NCBI GenBank assembly: GCA_009780415.1
Contig: WRAC01000031.1
Coordinates: 1-34,295, forward strand
Length of the DNA stretch: 34,295 nt
Direction of reading: 5' to 3'
Origin: Defluviitaleaceae bacterium
GTDB lineage: Bacteria > Bacillota > Clostridia > Lachnospirales > WRAX01
The position numbers and the translations under genes are program-made. Shown piece after piece: positions 23,890-31,568 of the stretch. The notes under the pieces were generated by a model. It was not told where the DNA came from. It made no database searches and saw only the letters and a program-made list of their open reading frames with translations. Each line of letters begins with the position of its first letter. Positions within the stretch are counted from its first letter, which is position 1.

Positions 23890-26019
23890 ATGAAACGTAA
23901 ATTTACGCTGCCGGGTGAGGCGGGATATGAAAAATTGACATTGGAACTGGCTAAGCGCTGGGGCGCTGACGCTATCCGTGACAGCGACGGGACGGCCTTG
24001 TCTGAGGAGATATTATCCGCAGGATATGAGGTTTATTCCACTATTTGCCCGATACGGGAGCATAATCCATGGATACGGGAAAATATGCACGCGCGCCAGC
24101 AGACGTTTTTGATTACCGCTCCGGTGACTGCGGTTGGGAAGAGCTTGACGGTCCGGCTGATGGAAGGTTTTTTTGACGGGCAGTTCAGTGTTAACGACAG
24201 TCCGGGCGGCTTGCGTTATTGGCAGGTTTATGACCGCACGGAGGATGTTCTTATCCCGGAAACAGACTGGTTTTATGCGGACGGGGCAGTAACCGTCACC
24301 ACCCTGCCCTTCCGGCAGTATACGGTAAGCTTTTTAGCTTGGCGCGACTGGGAAGAGATTTCCATGTACAACCACACCACGAATAACTGGGATAAGGAAC
24401 ATTTGATGCAATTGAATCCCTGCGCGGCGGGCGCTATGCCGTACCTGAAAAACTGGTTCGGGGATTGGTGCGGGGCGCATCCGCACACAACCGTGGTGCG
24501 CTTTACGTCGCTTTTCTACAATTTTGCGTGGATTTGGGGCTCAAGCCCGCGCAACAGGCATCTTTTCACCGATTGGGCCAGTTATGACTTCACTGTCTGC
24601 CCCGAGGCGCTGGACGATTTTTACGTTTCATACGGATATCGCCTGACAGCGGAGGATTTTGTACGGCAGGGGAAATATAACGCCACCCATCGCGTACCGG
24701 ACCGTAAAAAGCGGGACTGGATGGATTTTATCGGCGGCTATGTACGCCGCTCAACCCGTGAGCTGGTGGATATAATACACGCAGCCGGAAAAAAGGCCTA
24801 TGTATTTTATGACGACAGTTGGGTGGGAATGGAGCCGTACAGCGGGCATTTCCATGAAATGGCTTTTGACGGGATCATAAAATGTGTATTTTCCGGTTAC
24901 GAAGCGCGGCTTTGCGCCGATGTACCGTGCGACGCGCACGAGATACGTTTTCATCCCTATCTATTCCCAGTGGGGTTGGGCGGCGCGCCAACTTTCTCAC
25001 CCGGCGGGCGGCCCGGCGAGGATGCGCTTAATTACTGGGTAAGCGTACGGCGGGCTTTGCTGCGCAAGAAAATCGGACGCTGCGGTTTGGGCGGTTATCT
25101 GCATCTTGTTGAGGGTTACCCCGATTTTGTGGATGCAATGGACCGTATATTAACGGAGTTTGACGCCATTTCCAAGCTGCATGATTCCGGAGCGCCTGCC
25201 GTGCTTACGCCCCGTATAGGAATTTTACATACTTGGGGGGCTTTACGTTCCTGGACGCTTTCCGGGCATTTCCACGAAACCGACGGGCATATGCTGATAC
25301 ATGTGCTGGAAGCTCTCTCCGGTTTGCCCTTTGAAGTACGGTTCCTGTCCTTTGACGACATAAGAAACGGCGTACCGGAAGGTTTGGACATCATCATCAA
25401 CGCCGGGGAAGCGGGCAGCGCCTGGAGCGGCGGAACCTGCTGGAAAGACGCGCAAGTCATAGATGCCTTAACCCAATGGGCGTATACGGGCGGAATATTT
25501 ATGGGTATTGGGGAGCCAAGCGCGTTGCCGGGTTACGCAACATATCTGCGAATGGCGCATGTACTTGGAATTGACATTGATAACGGGGAAAAAGCCTGTC
25601 ATGGGCGCTGGGCTTTCAACACAGAGGAAATCTCAGGTCTGTTGCCCGGGGGATACGCGTTACCGGAACGTCCCGCCGTTTATTTGACGGACGGCACGGC
25701 CCGTGTGCTGGCAGCGGCAAACAATGCCCCGACCATATCCATTCACGCCTTCGGAGCGGGAGCGGGCGTATATATGTCCGGCTTTATTTTTGAGCCGGGA
25801 GCGGCTCAGGCATTGCAAAATTTGCTATTACTCGCCGCAACAGGCAGTTATCGGGCGGAGGGAGTCTCCGACAACCCCCATGTCGAATGCGCTGTGTTCC
25901 CGGATAAAATCGTTTTCATAAATAACTCGGCCTCCCCGCAAAAGGCTGCCTGCCAATGGAAGGGATGTGGGTACGAAGCACATCTAGCACCGTATGCATC
26001 GGAAATAAAAAACTTCTGA
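23890..26019 (+). CDS. GH112 beta-galactoside phosphorylase (lacto-N-biose / galactosyl-rhamnose type)
   Basis: The 709-residue cytoplasmic protein matches the lacto-N-biose phosphorylase fold over its whole length: N-terminal FTLPGE, WGADAIRDSDGT (24-35), YTVSFLAWRDWEEISMYNH, ALDDFYVSYGYRL and RKKRDWMDFIGGYVR, then the catalytic acid D309 in YDDSWVGMEPY (equivalent to D313 of the bifidobacterial enzyme). A glutamine-amidotransferase-like middle part (IIINAGEAGSAWSGG, GGIFMGIGEPSA) and a C-terminal beta domain follow. GH112 enzymes phosphorolyse a beta-galactosyl disaccharide to galactose 1-phosphate. Known acceptors are GlcNAc/GalNAc or L-rhamnose. Beside GH105 and a YesO-like importer, the D-galactosyl-1,4-L-rhamnose phosphorylase activity is the best guess, but specificity is inferred. 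It is the last gene of its operon. Confidence 0.92.
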   Translation: MKRKFTLPGEAGYEKLTLELAKRWGADAIRDSDGTALSEEILSAGYEVYSTICPIREHNPWIRENMHARQQTFLITAPVTAVGKSLTVRLMEGFFDGQFSVNDSPGGLRYWQVYDRTEDVLIPETDWFYADGAVTVTTLPFRQYTVSFLAWRDWEEISMYNHTTNNWDKEHLMQLNPCAAGAMPYLKNWFGDWCGAHPHTTVVRFTSLFYNFAWIWGSSPRNRHLFTDWASYDFTVCPEALDDFYVSYGYRLTAEDFVRQGKYNATHRVPDRKKRDWMDFIGGYVRRSTRELVDIIHAAGKKAYVFYDDSWVGMEPYSGHFHEMAFDGIIKCVFSGYEARLCADVPCDAHEIRFHPYLFPVGLGGAPTFSPGGRPGEDALNYWVSVRRALLRKKIGRCGLGGYLHLVEGYPDFVDAMDRILTEFDAISKLHDSGAPAVLTPRIGILHTWGALRSWTLSGHFHETDGHMLIHVLEALSGLPFEVRFLSFDDIRNGVPEGLDIIINAGEAGSAWSGGTCWKDAQVIDALTQWAYTGGIFMGIGEPSALPGYATYLRMAHVLGIDIDNGEKACHGRWAFNTEEISGLLPGGYALPERPAVYLTDGTARVLAAANNAPTISIHAFGAGAGVYMSGFIFEPGAAQALQNLLLLAATGSYRAEGVSDNPHVECAVFPDKIVFINNSASPQKAACQWKGCGYEAHLAPYASEIKNF

Positions 26020-26025
26020 TAGTAT

Positions 26026-26832
26026 TTATTCGGTGCGCTCTGCCGCATCTAAAAGTTCTTTGCAAAGCGCAGACCATATCTCATAAGACTTTGATAATGT
26101 TTCAGCTCTTGCGCCTAATTCAATGACTTCTAATAATCTTGCTGAGCAATTCGTTGGTTTATATTTGAAATCCTCAATTAAACTCAACGTGCGCTTCCTG
26201 CTCGGAAAAAAGCATTTATTCAAAGCAAACAATGCCTGAAAATAATGGTCTGCCGCTCTTTCTAAAGTAGCGTGATAGAAAAGAACATCGCCCCTCCGTA
26301 CGGCTCTTTCAAAATCTTCATTATCGTTTACTTTGAGGATATGATGATTATATAGTTTTTTAGATAACAACTGCGGATATACAGATAACTTTTCTTTCAT
26401 ATCTGAAATATAGCCGTTTTTATCATAAAGAATATACATTGACAAAAAAGTTGCGCAACGTCCCGTCGGATAGAAGTATTCGTTTTCCCTGTCTAAACGC
26501 GAGCCATTCAACACGGATTCAATCTCGCCGTTCATATCTGAAACAGTAAAATACATAAGGCAAATTTCAACGGTGTCAACAGTTATAAAGTCGCAAACGC
26601 CCCAAAACCTACCGCCAGTTTCACTTATTTTCATTTCTGAAACAGCGGATTCTGATCTGAGAGCGGCTTGCCTTGCTTCCGCATTTGGTATTTGATTGCA
26701 AAAAACAAAAATATCGATATCGCTTTCGTTCTGTACCGGCAGCTTTTCACCACCACTTTTTCCGATTGACAATACCCCGTCAATGCTTGAAACAGCGTTA
26801 ATCAGTGAATAGAAACATTCATGTAAAGACAT
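26026..26832 (-). CDS. Nucleotidyltransferase-fold protein
   Basis: The protein has 268 residues from the ATG at 26832, chosen for the GAGGG ribosome site 7-8 bp upstream rather than an earlier frame start at 26877. The nucleotidyltransferase core is seen as GKSGG at 24-28 and the metal-binding pair SDIDIFVF with D38 and D40, followed by a helical C-terminal half. Proteins of this shape include drug-modifying nucleotidyltransferases and antitoxin-like enzymes; the substrate is not recognisable. It lies 56 bp after a small membrane protein gene on the same strand. Its 3' end faces GH112 with 6 bp between stops and no terminator. Confidence 0.72.
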   Translation of the reverse strand: MSLHECFYSLINAVSSIDGVLSIGKSGGEKLPVQNESDIDIFVFCNQIPNAEARQAALRSESAVSEMKISETGGRFWGVCDFITVDTVEICLMYFTVSDMNGEIESVLNGSRLDRENEYFYPTGRCATFLSMYILYDKNGYISDMKEKLSVYPQLLSKKLYNHHILKVNDNEDFERAVRRGDVLFYHATLERAADHYFQALFALNKCFFPSRKRTLSLIEDFKYKPTNCSARLLEVIELGARAETLSKSYEIWSALCKELLDAAERTE

Positions 26833-26888
26833 AATTATTCCCTCGCTTAATATAAATTTCCGTACTCCCTGCCGCACCTAACCAACCG

Positions 26889-27302
26889 TTAAAACTTTGA
26901 CATTTTTATAATAACCTTCCAAAATTGTGTGATGTAAAACGCGGCGAGAGATAGGCCGTATACATAAACTACGATTTCAAATAATGCGTTAAATGTCATC
27001 GTTTGTAAATAACCCGTATAGAAGCCAAACATTAAACCGATTAATGCGTGGAAAACCAAACCCCCTGCATTTAACAGCCCCGCTAACACCGCTAATGTGT
27101 CACGTTTTTTCAACAATGAATATACCAAAAACCATGATAATAAGGTAAAGATAATATTGGGCAATGCGAATGACATAAACCACGGCACATATCCATAAAC
27201 AACTTCTTCAGGCGGAAGCACCCCAAAAAACCTGGCTAAGTACAATGTGTTCACCGTTGCGTTGAATATGCTTAGTAAAATAAGTAATTTACGGTGTGAC
27301 AT
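26889..27302 (-). CDS. Small four-helix membrane protein of unknown function
   Basis: The 137-residue hydrophobic protein has four probable TM helices (about 5-25, 40-65, 70-95 and 105-130) and a short basic tail. GGAGG stands 5 bp before the ATG, and a good promoter lies 31-59 bp upstream. I do not recognise the family. It may share a transcript with the nucleotidyltransferase gene that follows. Confidence 0.65.
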   Translation of the reverse strand: MSHRKLLILLSIFNATVNTLYLARFFGVLPPEEVVYGYVPWFMSFALPNIIFTLLSWFLVYSLLKKRDTLAVLAGLLNAGGLVFHALIGLMFGFYTGYLQTMTFNALFEIVVYVYGLSLAAFYITQFWKVIIKMSKF

Positions 27303-27332
27303 CTAAACCTCCTCATAAAATCGTCATTTCCA

Positions 27333-27361
27333 ATAATACCAAAAAACGCCATGAAAAGCAA
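27333..27361 (-). promoter_or_regulatory. Promoter of the small membrane protein gene
   Basis: On the minus strand TTGCTT (complement of 27356-27361) and TATTAT (27333-27338) are separated by 17 bp, giving a leader of about 25 nt. Confidence 0.62.
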
Positions 27362-27463
27362 TCCTTTGTTATGTATCCGTTCCCGGCAACAGAACGCTCC
27401 CGTAGTCAGATGCATCCCCATAGATAAAACAATAGTATGCTCATTTGGTACGCAACTCGCTGT

Positions 27464-29395
27464 CTACAAAAGCACAAAGAAATTCCAATTATGCAAGAGC
27501 GCAATAAACAGCATTGTAAATACAGCTGTTATCACAAACAGCGCTTTGCGTTTACCTCCCGCTTCTCCCGCCGTGCGCCATGACCAGATTGAACCGGCTA
27601 AAAGTAATGCCGTGAGGCCTGCCAGCACATAATTAATCCAAATGAAGGGTGCCACTTCAGCGGCCGTACGGTAAGGATTTATTCCAAAAAGCATGAATAA
27701 TAATAGATTGTTGAATACAAGCAACGTACCCGAAAGTAAAAATCCTATGCTGAAGTAATCAAAACGCGTGCGAACGCTTTGCTTTTTCCGTCGAATGAGA
27801 AACAGTATAAGCAAAACAATCGGCGTGATGAAGAAGAACACTGCGTTAAGCGCTGCAATTACAAGGCTCACAATTAAGAATGCCATTGTGCGTCCTTCTG
27901 GTAAATACGTAAAGTCACCGCCGTCACCTATTTGTATCCGAGGTACGCCATCTTCCACCCGAAAGCGCAGTTGGGGTAAAAGGGACGCAAAAAGCAGATT
28001 ATCTGATGAATCGTATATATGAAATACATAAGGTTCTGTTTGTAGATAGACTGCCGTTCCAAGACCGCCAGCCGAAAGTTGGATGTTATTTTCATCCAAT
28101 GCGCGAATGTTAATCATTTGAGCCGATGCCAATCCAGTATAGCTTAAAAATTCTAAAAAGTTTCCGTGATAGCGGCGCGCGGAAATGTATCGGCCCTCTA
28201 TCGCCTCGGCGCCAGGTAAATTACTTCCGGCAACCGGCGCCGGTGTTTGCGGAACTCCTAAGAGCAGCTCCCGGATGGAGGGTATGAGATTCATTTGCCC
28301 GGAATTAGTAAGCAGAACAAAACCAAAGCGTGTTTCAGGCACTAAGGCAAAATCAGCGCGAAACGCTATAGTGCCACCGCTATGCCCAAAGGCAGGCAAA
28401 ACACCGGAATACATCACAAAGCCGTGATGTGTTCCCGGATAGTTCACAGGGTCCGGGGAACTGGGTGTGAATAAGGTTTCAAGCGTATCGGTATTCGCAA
28501 ACAATGGGCCGGATTCACCCGCGGGCGGTGTGAGCGCGATGATAAATGCCGCTAAATCTTCCGCTGTCCCATTCATTGCGCCGGAGGGATACAACGGTAT
28601 GTATGACCATAAATCCTCCTGAAAGCCGCCAGATCCATTTGTTTTATATCCCTTTGACTTATGTGTTAGAAAGCCATCATTCCCCAGCCAATCCGGCTGA
28701 TTCAGCGTGTTCAGCATGTTTGCCGGGAACAGGATGTTTTCACGCTCAAAGGCGGCATAATCTTGCCCGCTAATATGTTCAACAATAAATGCCGCGAGTG
28801 CTGTGCCCCAGTTGGAATAAGCGCTCATCGTACCCGGCATGAAAATTTGCGGCGGTTGCAAATCAAGCAGTATCTCTTCCAAAGAGCCGAATTGCTCTAT
28901 TATCCGTTCGTTCACAAACAATCCCAACAGAAAGTCCGCAAAGCCCGCTGAGTGGTTTAACAAATCCCGCATGGTAAATGGTTTTTCAAATATAAAGGTA
29001 TCGGGCAGATAGGCGCGGACATCGGCATCTAAATCCAACAGCCCTTGTTCCGCCAATTGCATGACGGCGACCCATATAAAGGTTTTGTTGATTGAGCCAT
29101 ACTCAAACACCGTAGCTGCCGGGTCAACCGGGACCTGTTTTTCAATATCCGCCCAGCCGTAGCCGCGGGAAAAAATAATTTCCCCTTCATGCACAACAAC
29201 AATTGCGGTTCCCGGCGTAGATGCGCCGGCGTGTTCATTCATCAATGCATCTATTCGGCTTTCCAACTCAGAAAAAGATATTCCTGATGGAGTTTGCCCT
29301 GTGATGGGTTGAACCGCATAAACAGTTAATGCTGGTAAGAAAAAACAAGTTGACAGCAATAACACCGTAAGTATTTTTACCATGCTTAATTTCAT
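27464..29395 (-). CDS. Beta-lactamase-fold serine hydrolase with C-terminal membrane domain
   Basis: The protein has 643 residues from the ATG at 29395, chosen for the GGAGGG ribosome site 6 bp upstream. A signal peptide (about 1-27) precedes a class C beta-lactamase/PBP4*-type domain with catalytic S101-x-x-K104 (GSINKTF), Y193-S-N195 and H338-S-G-G. A beta-rich segment (about 395-500) follows, then four or five TM helices to the C-terminus. The family covers esterases, D-amino acid peptidases and cell-wall-modifying enzymes; true beta-lactamase activity is not implied. The membrane tail would hold the catalytic domain outside the cell. It is probably monocistronic. Confidence 0.88.
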   Translation of the reverse strand: MKLSMVKILTVLLLSTCFFLPALTVYAVQPITGQTPSGISFSELESRIDALMNEHAGASTPGTAIVVVHEGEIIFSRGYGWADIEKQVPVDPAATVFEYGSINKTFIWVAVMQLAEQGLLDLDADVRAYLPDTFIFEKPFTMRDLLNHSAGFADFLLGLFVNERIIEQFGSLEEILLDLQPPQIFMPGTMSAYSNWGTALAAFIVEHISGQDYAAFERENILFPANMLNTLNQPDWLGNDGFLTHKSKGYKTNGSGGFQEDLWSYIPLYPSGAMNGTAEDLAAFIIALTPPAGESGPLFANTDTLETLFTPSSPDPVNYPGTHHGFVMYSGVLPAFGHSGGTIAFRADFALVPETRFGFVLLTNSGQMNLIPSIRELLLGVPQTPAPVAGSNLPGAEAIEGRYISARRYHGNFLEFLSYTGLASAQMINIRALDENNIQLSAGGLGTAVYLQTEPYVFHIYDSSDNLLFASLLPQLRFRVEDGVPRIQIGDGGDFTYLPEGRTMAFLIVSLVIAALNAVFFFITPIVLLILFLIRRKKQSVRTRFDYFSIGFLLSGTLLVFNNLLLFMLFGINPYRTAAEVAPFIWINYVLAGLTALLLAGSIWSWRTAGEAGGKRKALFVITAVFTMLFIALLHNWNFFVLL

Positions 29396-29732
29396 TTCTA
29401 ACCCTCCGATTTTATATGTTTGCACAATAACGTTTCTTTATATAACATACGAAATTTTTATAAAAAGTCTTTTTAACATACTAGACATGTCATGCTTTCG
29501 GATACGCCCCTGTAAACGATGATTTCGACCCATTCGCATCTTTCGCTGAATCAATCAAGTCAATTAAAATTGCAAGTAAAAAGTCTTTGCCTGTATGAGG
29601 ACTTATTTACTATGAGTCTTGACTATGTGAACCAATTGTCATATAATGATTATAATGCGTCGCTTTATTTTTCTTAACAGCAAAGGCATCTTCAGTTTGA
29701 TTTAATAATTTATGGGTAGCGGAGGGATATTA
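29396..29732. other. AT-rich intergenic region between divergent genes
   Basis: This 337-bp gap separates the serine hydrolase and the metallopeptidase-like gene. It holds the clear rightward promoter at 29619-29647 and an 8-bp palindrome GACATGTC near 29483. It also has two copies of AAAAAGTCTTT, near 29463 and 29579. I see no gene in it and no convincing leftward promoter. Confidence 0.6.
29619..29647 (+). promoter_or_regulatory. Promoter of the HEMAH peptidase two-gene module
   Basis: TTGACT (29619-29624) and a perfect TATAAT (29642-29647) are separated by 17 bp. The leader before the start codon at 29733 is about 80 nt. Confidence 0.82.
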
Positions 29733-30794
29733 ATGCGGAATCATGAATGTACTATAGACGAAATCAACAAAGTGAAAGAGCGTATACAATTAGAAGGCTA
29801 TTTTGCCAGCCATATAACTAATGATTTTAATAAACCTGCCCAATTGCTTTTGGATATATTTGCAAAGATTTTTGTCGAGTTGGGGGAATATAAACCCGAA
29901 AAATATGACCCAAGGTACTTGCCGATAGAAAATCATTTGGATAAGATTATGTTTATGATAGGGTTTGAGCCAAAGGTTGAAGCGCAGTTTGATTTCTCCA
30001 GTAAAACGGTAAAAATAAGCCTGTTTATACTCTCCATATTTACGTCGTTAAGCGTATTCGAGGGTTTAATAGATATTTTGGTAAATAATAACTCAATGCA
30101 GCTTGATGCGGTGCTGGATTTATTCACTCAAAAACACGTGACAGAGCAAAGCGCCGCGGAAATTGACAAAATGTTTGAAAAATGGAAACAATACTCCATT
30201 CAACTGAAAGAAGAAAATAAGCTTACGATGACATGGGATTTATCAATAGTCAACGATACGGAGCATTCTTCTATTGTGTTTACCGCTATAAGATTAATAT
30301 TCCATCACGAAATGGCCCATTGGCATTTATCGAGGTTTAACGAAAAAACAAGAATGTTTTACTTCAGGTTGGCTAAAAACGCGTTGCTTAATTATATCCA
30401 ATCAGAAGAAATGCCGATTAGAAACGATATGAAAGGGTTTTTAACGGAAGAGGTAATTGCATGTTGGGTTGAGGAAATAGCCGCCGATACAATGTCGCTG
30501 GCTTCGTTGACTAACCGGCACAAGCATTCGGCGGCATGGAGAAGGGATGTTTATATTGCCATAGGCTTGTATTATGCTTTACTTAGAACACAAGAGGCTT
30601 ACGTGGGTAAAGGAGGGATTTTATTATCAAAAACGCATCCCCCCGTTTCAATAAGGGAAGAAATCGTATTGCGGTTATTGGCGCAGTCGGTTAATATGAG
30701 TGTGAGTGAATTTATCGCAACCCAGGCGGGCGCGTGGTTTGTATACAGCAAATGCGTCGGCATCGCGCTCGATAATCACCGCAGGAGAGGATAG
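29733..30794 (+). CDS. Putative zinc metallopeptidase (HEMAH motif)
   Basis: The protein has 353 residues from the ATG at 29733, chosen because GGAGGG lies 6 bp upstream. The core is IFHHEMAHWHLSRF with H192-E193-x-x-H196, then EEIAADTMSLASL (247-259), where E248 and D252 fit the third zinc ligand region of gluzincins. A later KTHPPVSIREE (300-310) resembles the conserved histidine-proline segment of M48-like peptidases. There is no signal peptide. A hydrophobic stretch at about 94-117 is short and may be buried rather than a TM helix. Overall sequence is not one I recognise; distant relation to phage-exclusion or other host-targeting peptidases is possible but unproven. It is followed after 2 bp by a small gene, so the two act as a unit. 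Confidence 0.7.
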   Translation: MRNHECTIDEINKVKERIQLEGYFASHITNDFNKPAQLLLDIFAKIFVELGEYKPEKYDPRYLPIENHLDKIMFMIGFEPKVEAQFDFSSKTVKISLFILSIFTSLSVFEGLIDILVNNNSMQLDAVLDLFTQKHVTEQSAAEIDKMFEKWKQYSIQLKEENKLTMTWDLSIVNDTEHSSIVFTAIRLIFHHEMAHWHLSRFNEKTRMFYFRLAKNALLNYIQSEEMPIRNDMKGFLTEEVIACWVEEIAADTMSLASLTNRHKHSAAWRRDVYIAIGLYYALLRTQEAYVGKGGILLSKTHPPVSIREEIVLRLLAQSVNMSVSEFIATQAGAWFVYSKCVGIALDNHRRRG

Positions 30795-30796
30795 TC

Positions 30797-31369
30797 ATGG
30801 ATAAATATGTAAAAACTGATTACGCGCCAAGGATTCTGAAAGATATATCGGATACGTTGGGGATTCAACAACTGGACGCGGTTGAAATATTCCATTACAT
30901 ACTAAACAACCGTGATTTATTAGCGGAGGATGAGCGAATTTCCGAAATCGGTTCAGGTAATGAAGAAAGTAAAGGCTTGCTGGTCGCTAACGGTCTTTAC
31001 CATATCAATATAAAGATTGTGACTTTGCAAATTATCGCTAAAATATTGGATAGTTCTTTTGCGCGGGGGTTTGCGTCAAAAGCCATGGATATCGCTGGGT
31101 TTAATACACAAATCATAACAAAAGTATCCTCTGAAAACGGGGAGTTATGTATATTAAAGGAACTAATGCGTAATAAAGAAAAAATAGGGAATAAAACCAT
31201 GCTGGAAAGAAATAAAAAGGAATGTGTAAATAATGATATTGAATGTAAATTCCGAAAGGAATATAAATGTCTGAGTACGCCGAATGATGTGCATGATATA
31301 TTGCAAAAATTGCAAAATATGGGTTTATGCAAAGAGCTTACGAATGGTCAATATAAATATACTTTATAA
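30797..31369 (+). CDS. Small partner protein of the HEMAH peptidase, possible winged helix
   Basis: The 190-residue, Lys-rich cytoplasmic protein belongs to no family I recognise. The N-terminal 45 residues are predicted helical. The C-terminus (NDVHDILQKLQNMGLCKEL, then a NGQYKYTL end) has the look of a recognition helix plus wing of a winged-helix domain. GGAGAGG is 6 bp before the ATG, and the gene begins 2 bp after the peptidase stop. Plausible roles are inhibitor, substrate or DNA-binding regulator of the peptidase; none is shown by the sequence. Confidence 0.6.
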   Translation: MDKYVKTDYAPRILKDISDTLGIQQLDAVEIFHYILNNRDLLAEDERISEIGSGNEESKGLLVANGLYHINIKIVTLQIIAKILDSSFARGFASKAMDIAGFNTQIITKVSSENGELCILKELMRNKEKIGNKTMLERNKKECVNNDIECKFRKEYKCLSTPNDVHDILQKLQNMGLCKELTNGQYKYTL

Positions 31370-31449
31370 ATTAAGAAATATCTCAATTCATGCCGTGTTC
31401 CGTGCGCCTACGCGCCGCGAAAAGTCCGTATCTCTGCTACCCCCCAAAC

Positions 31450-31469
31450 CTTCGCCAGCGAAGCTTTTT
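31450..31469 (+). terminator. Weak intrinsic terminator after the two-gene module
   Basis: CTTCG and CGAAG form a 5-bp stem around CCAG (extendable by a C-G pair), followed by CTTTTT. It lies about 80 bp after the stop of the small partner gene. Confidence 0.5.
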
Positions 31470-31568
31470 ACTCCCTTCCAAAACACATATCCAACCTTAA
31501 AAACGCTGCTGTAGATATAAAAGGTGCCTGTATCTGCAGAGTCGAGCCGAACGCATATAGCGTCCTTT

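Noticed and set aside
31284-31514. 76-codon frame overlapping the end of the peptidase partner gene
   Set aside because: No ribosome site, low-complexity end, and it spans the likely terminator.
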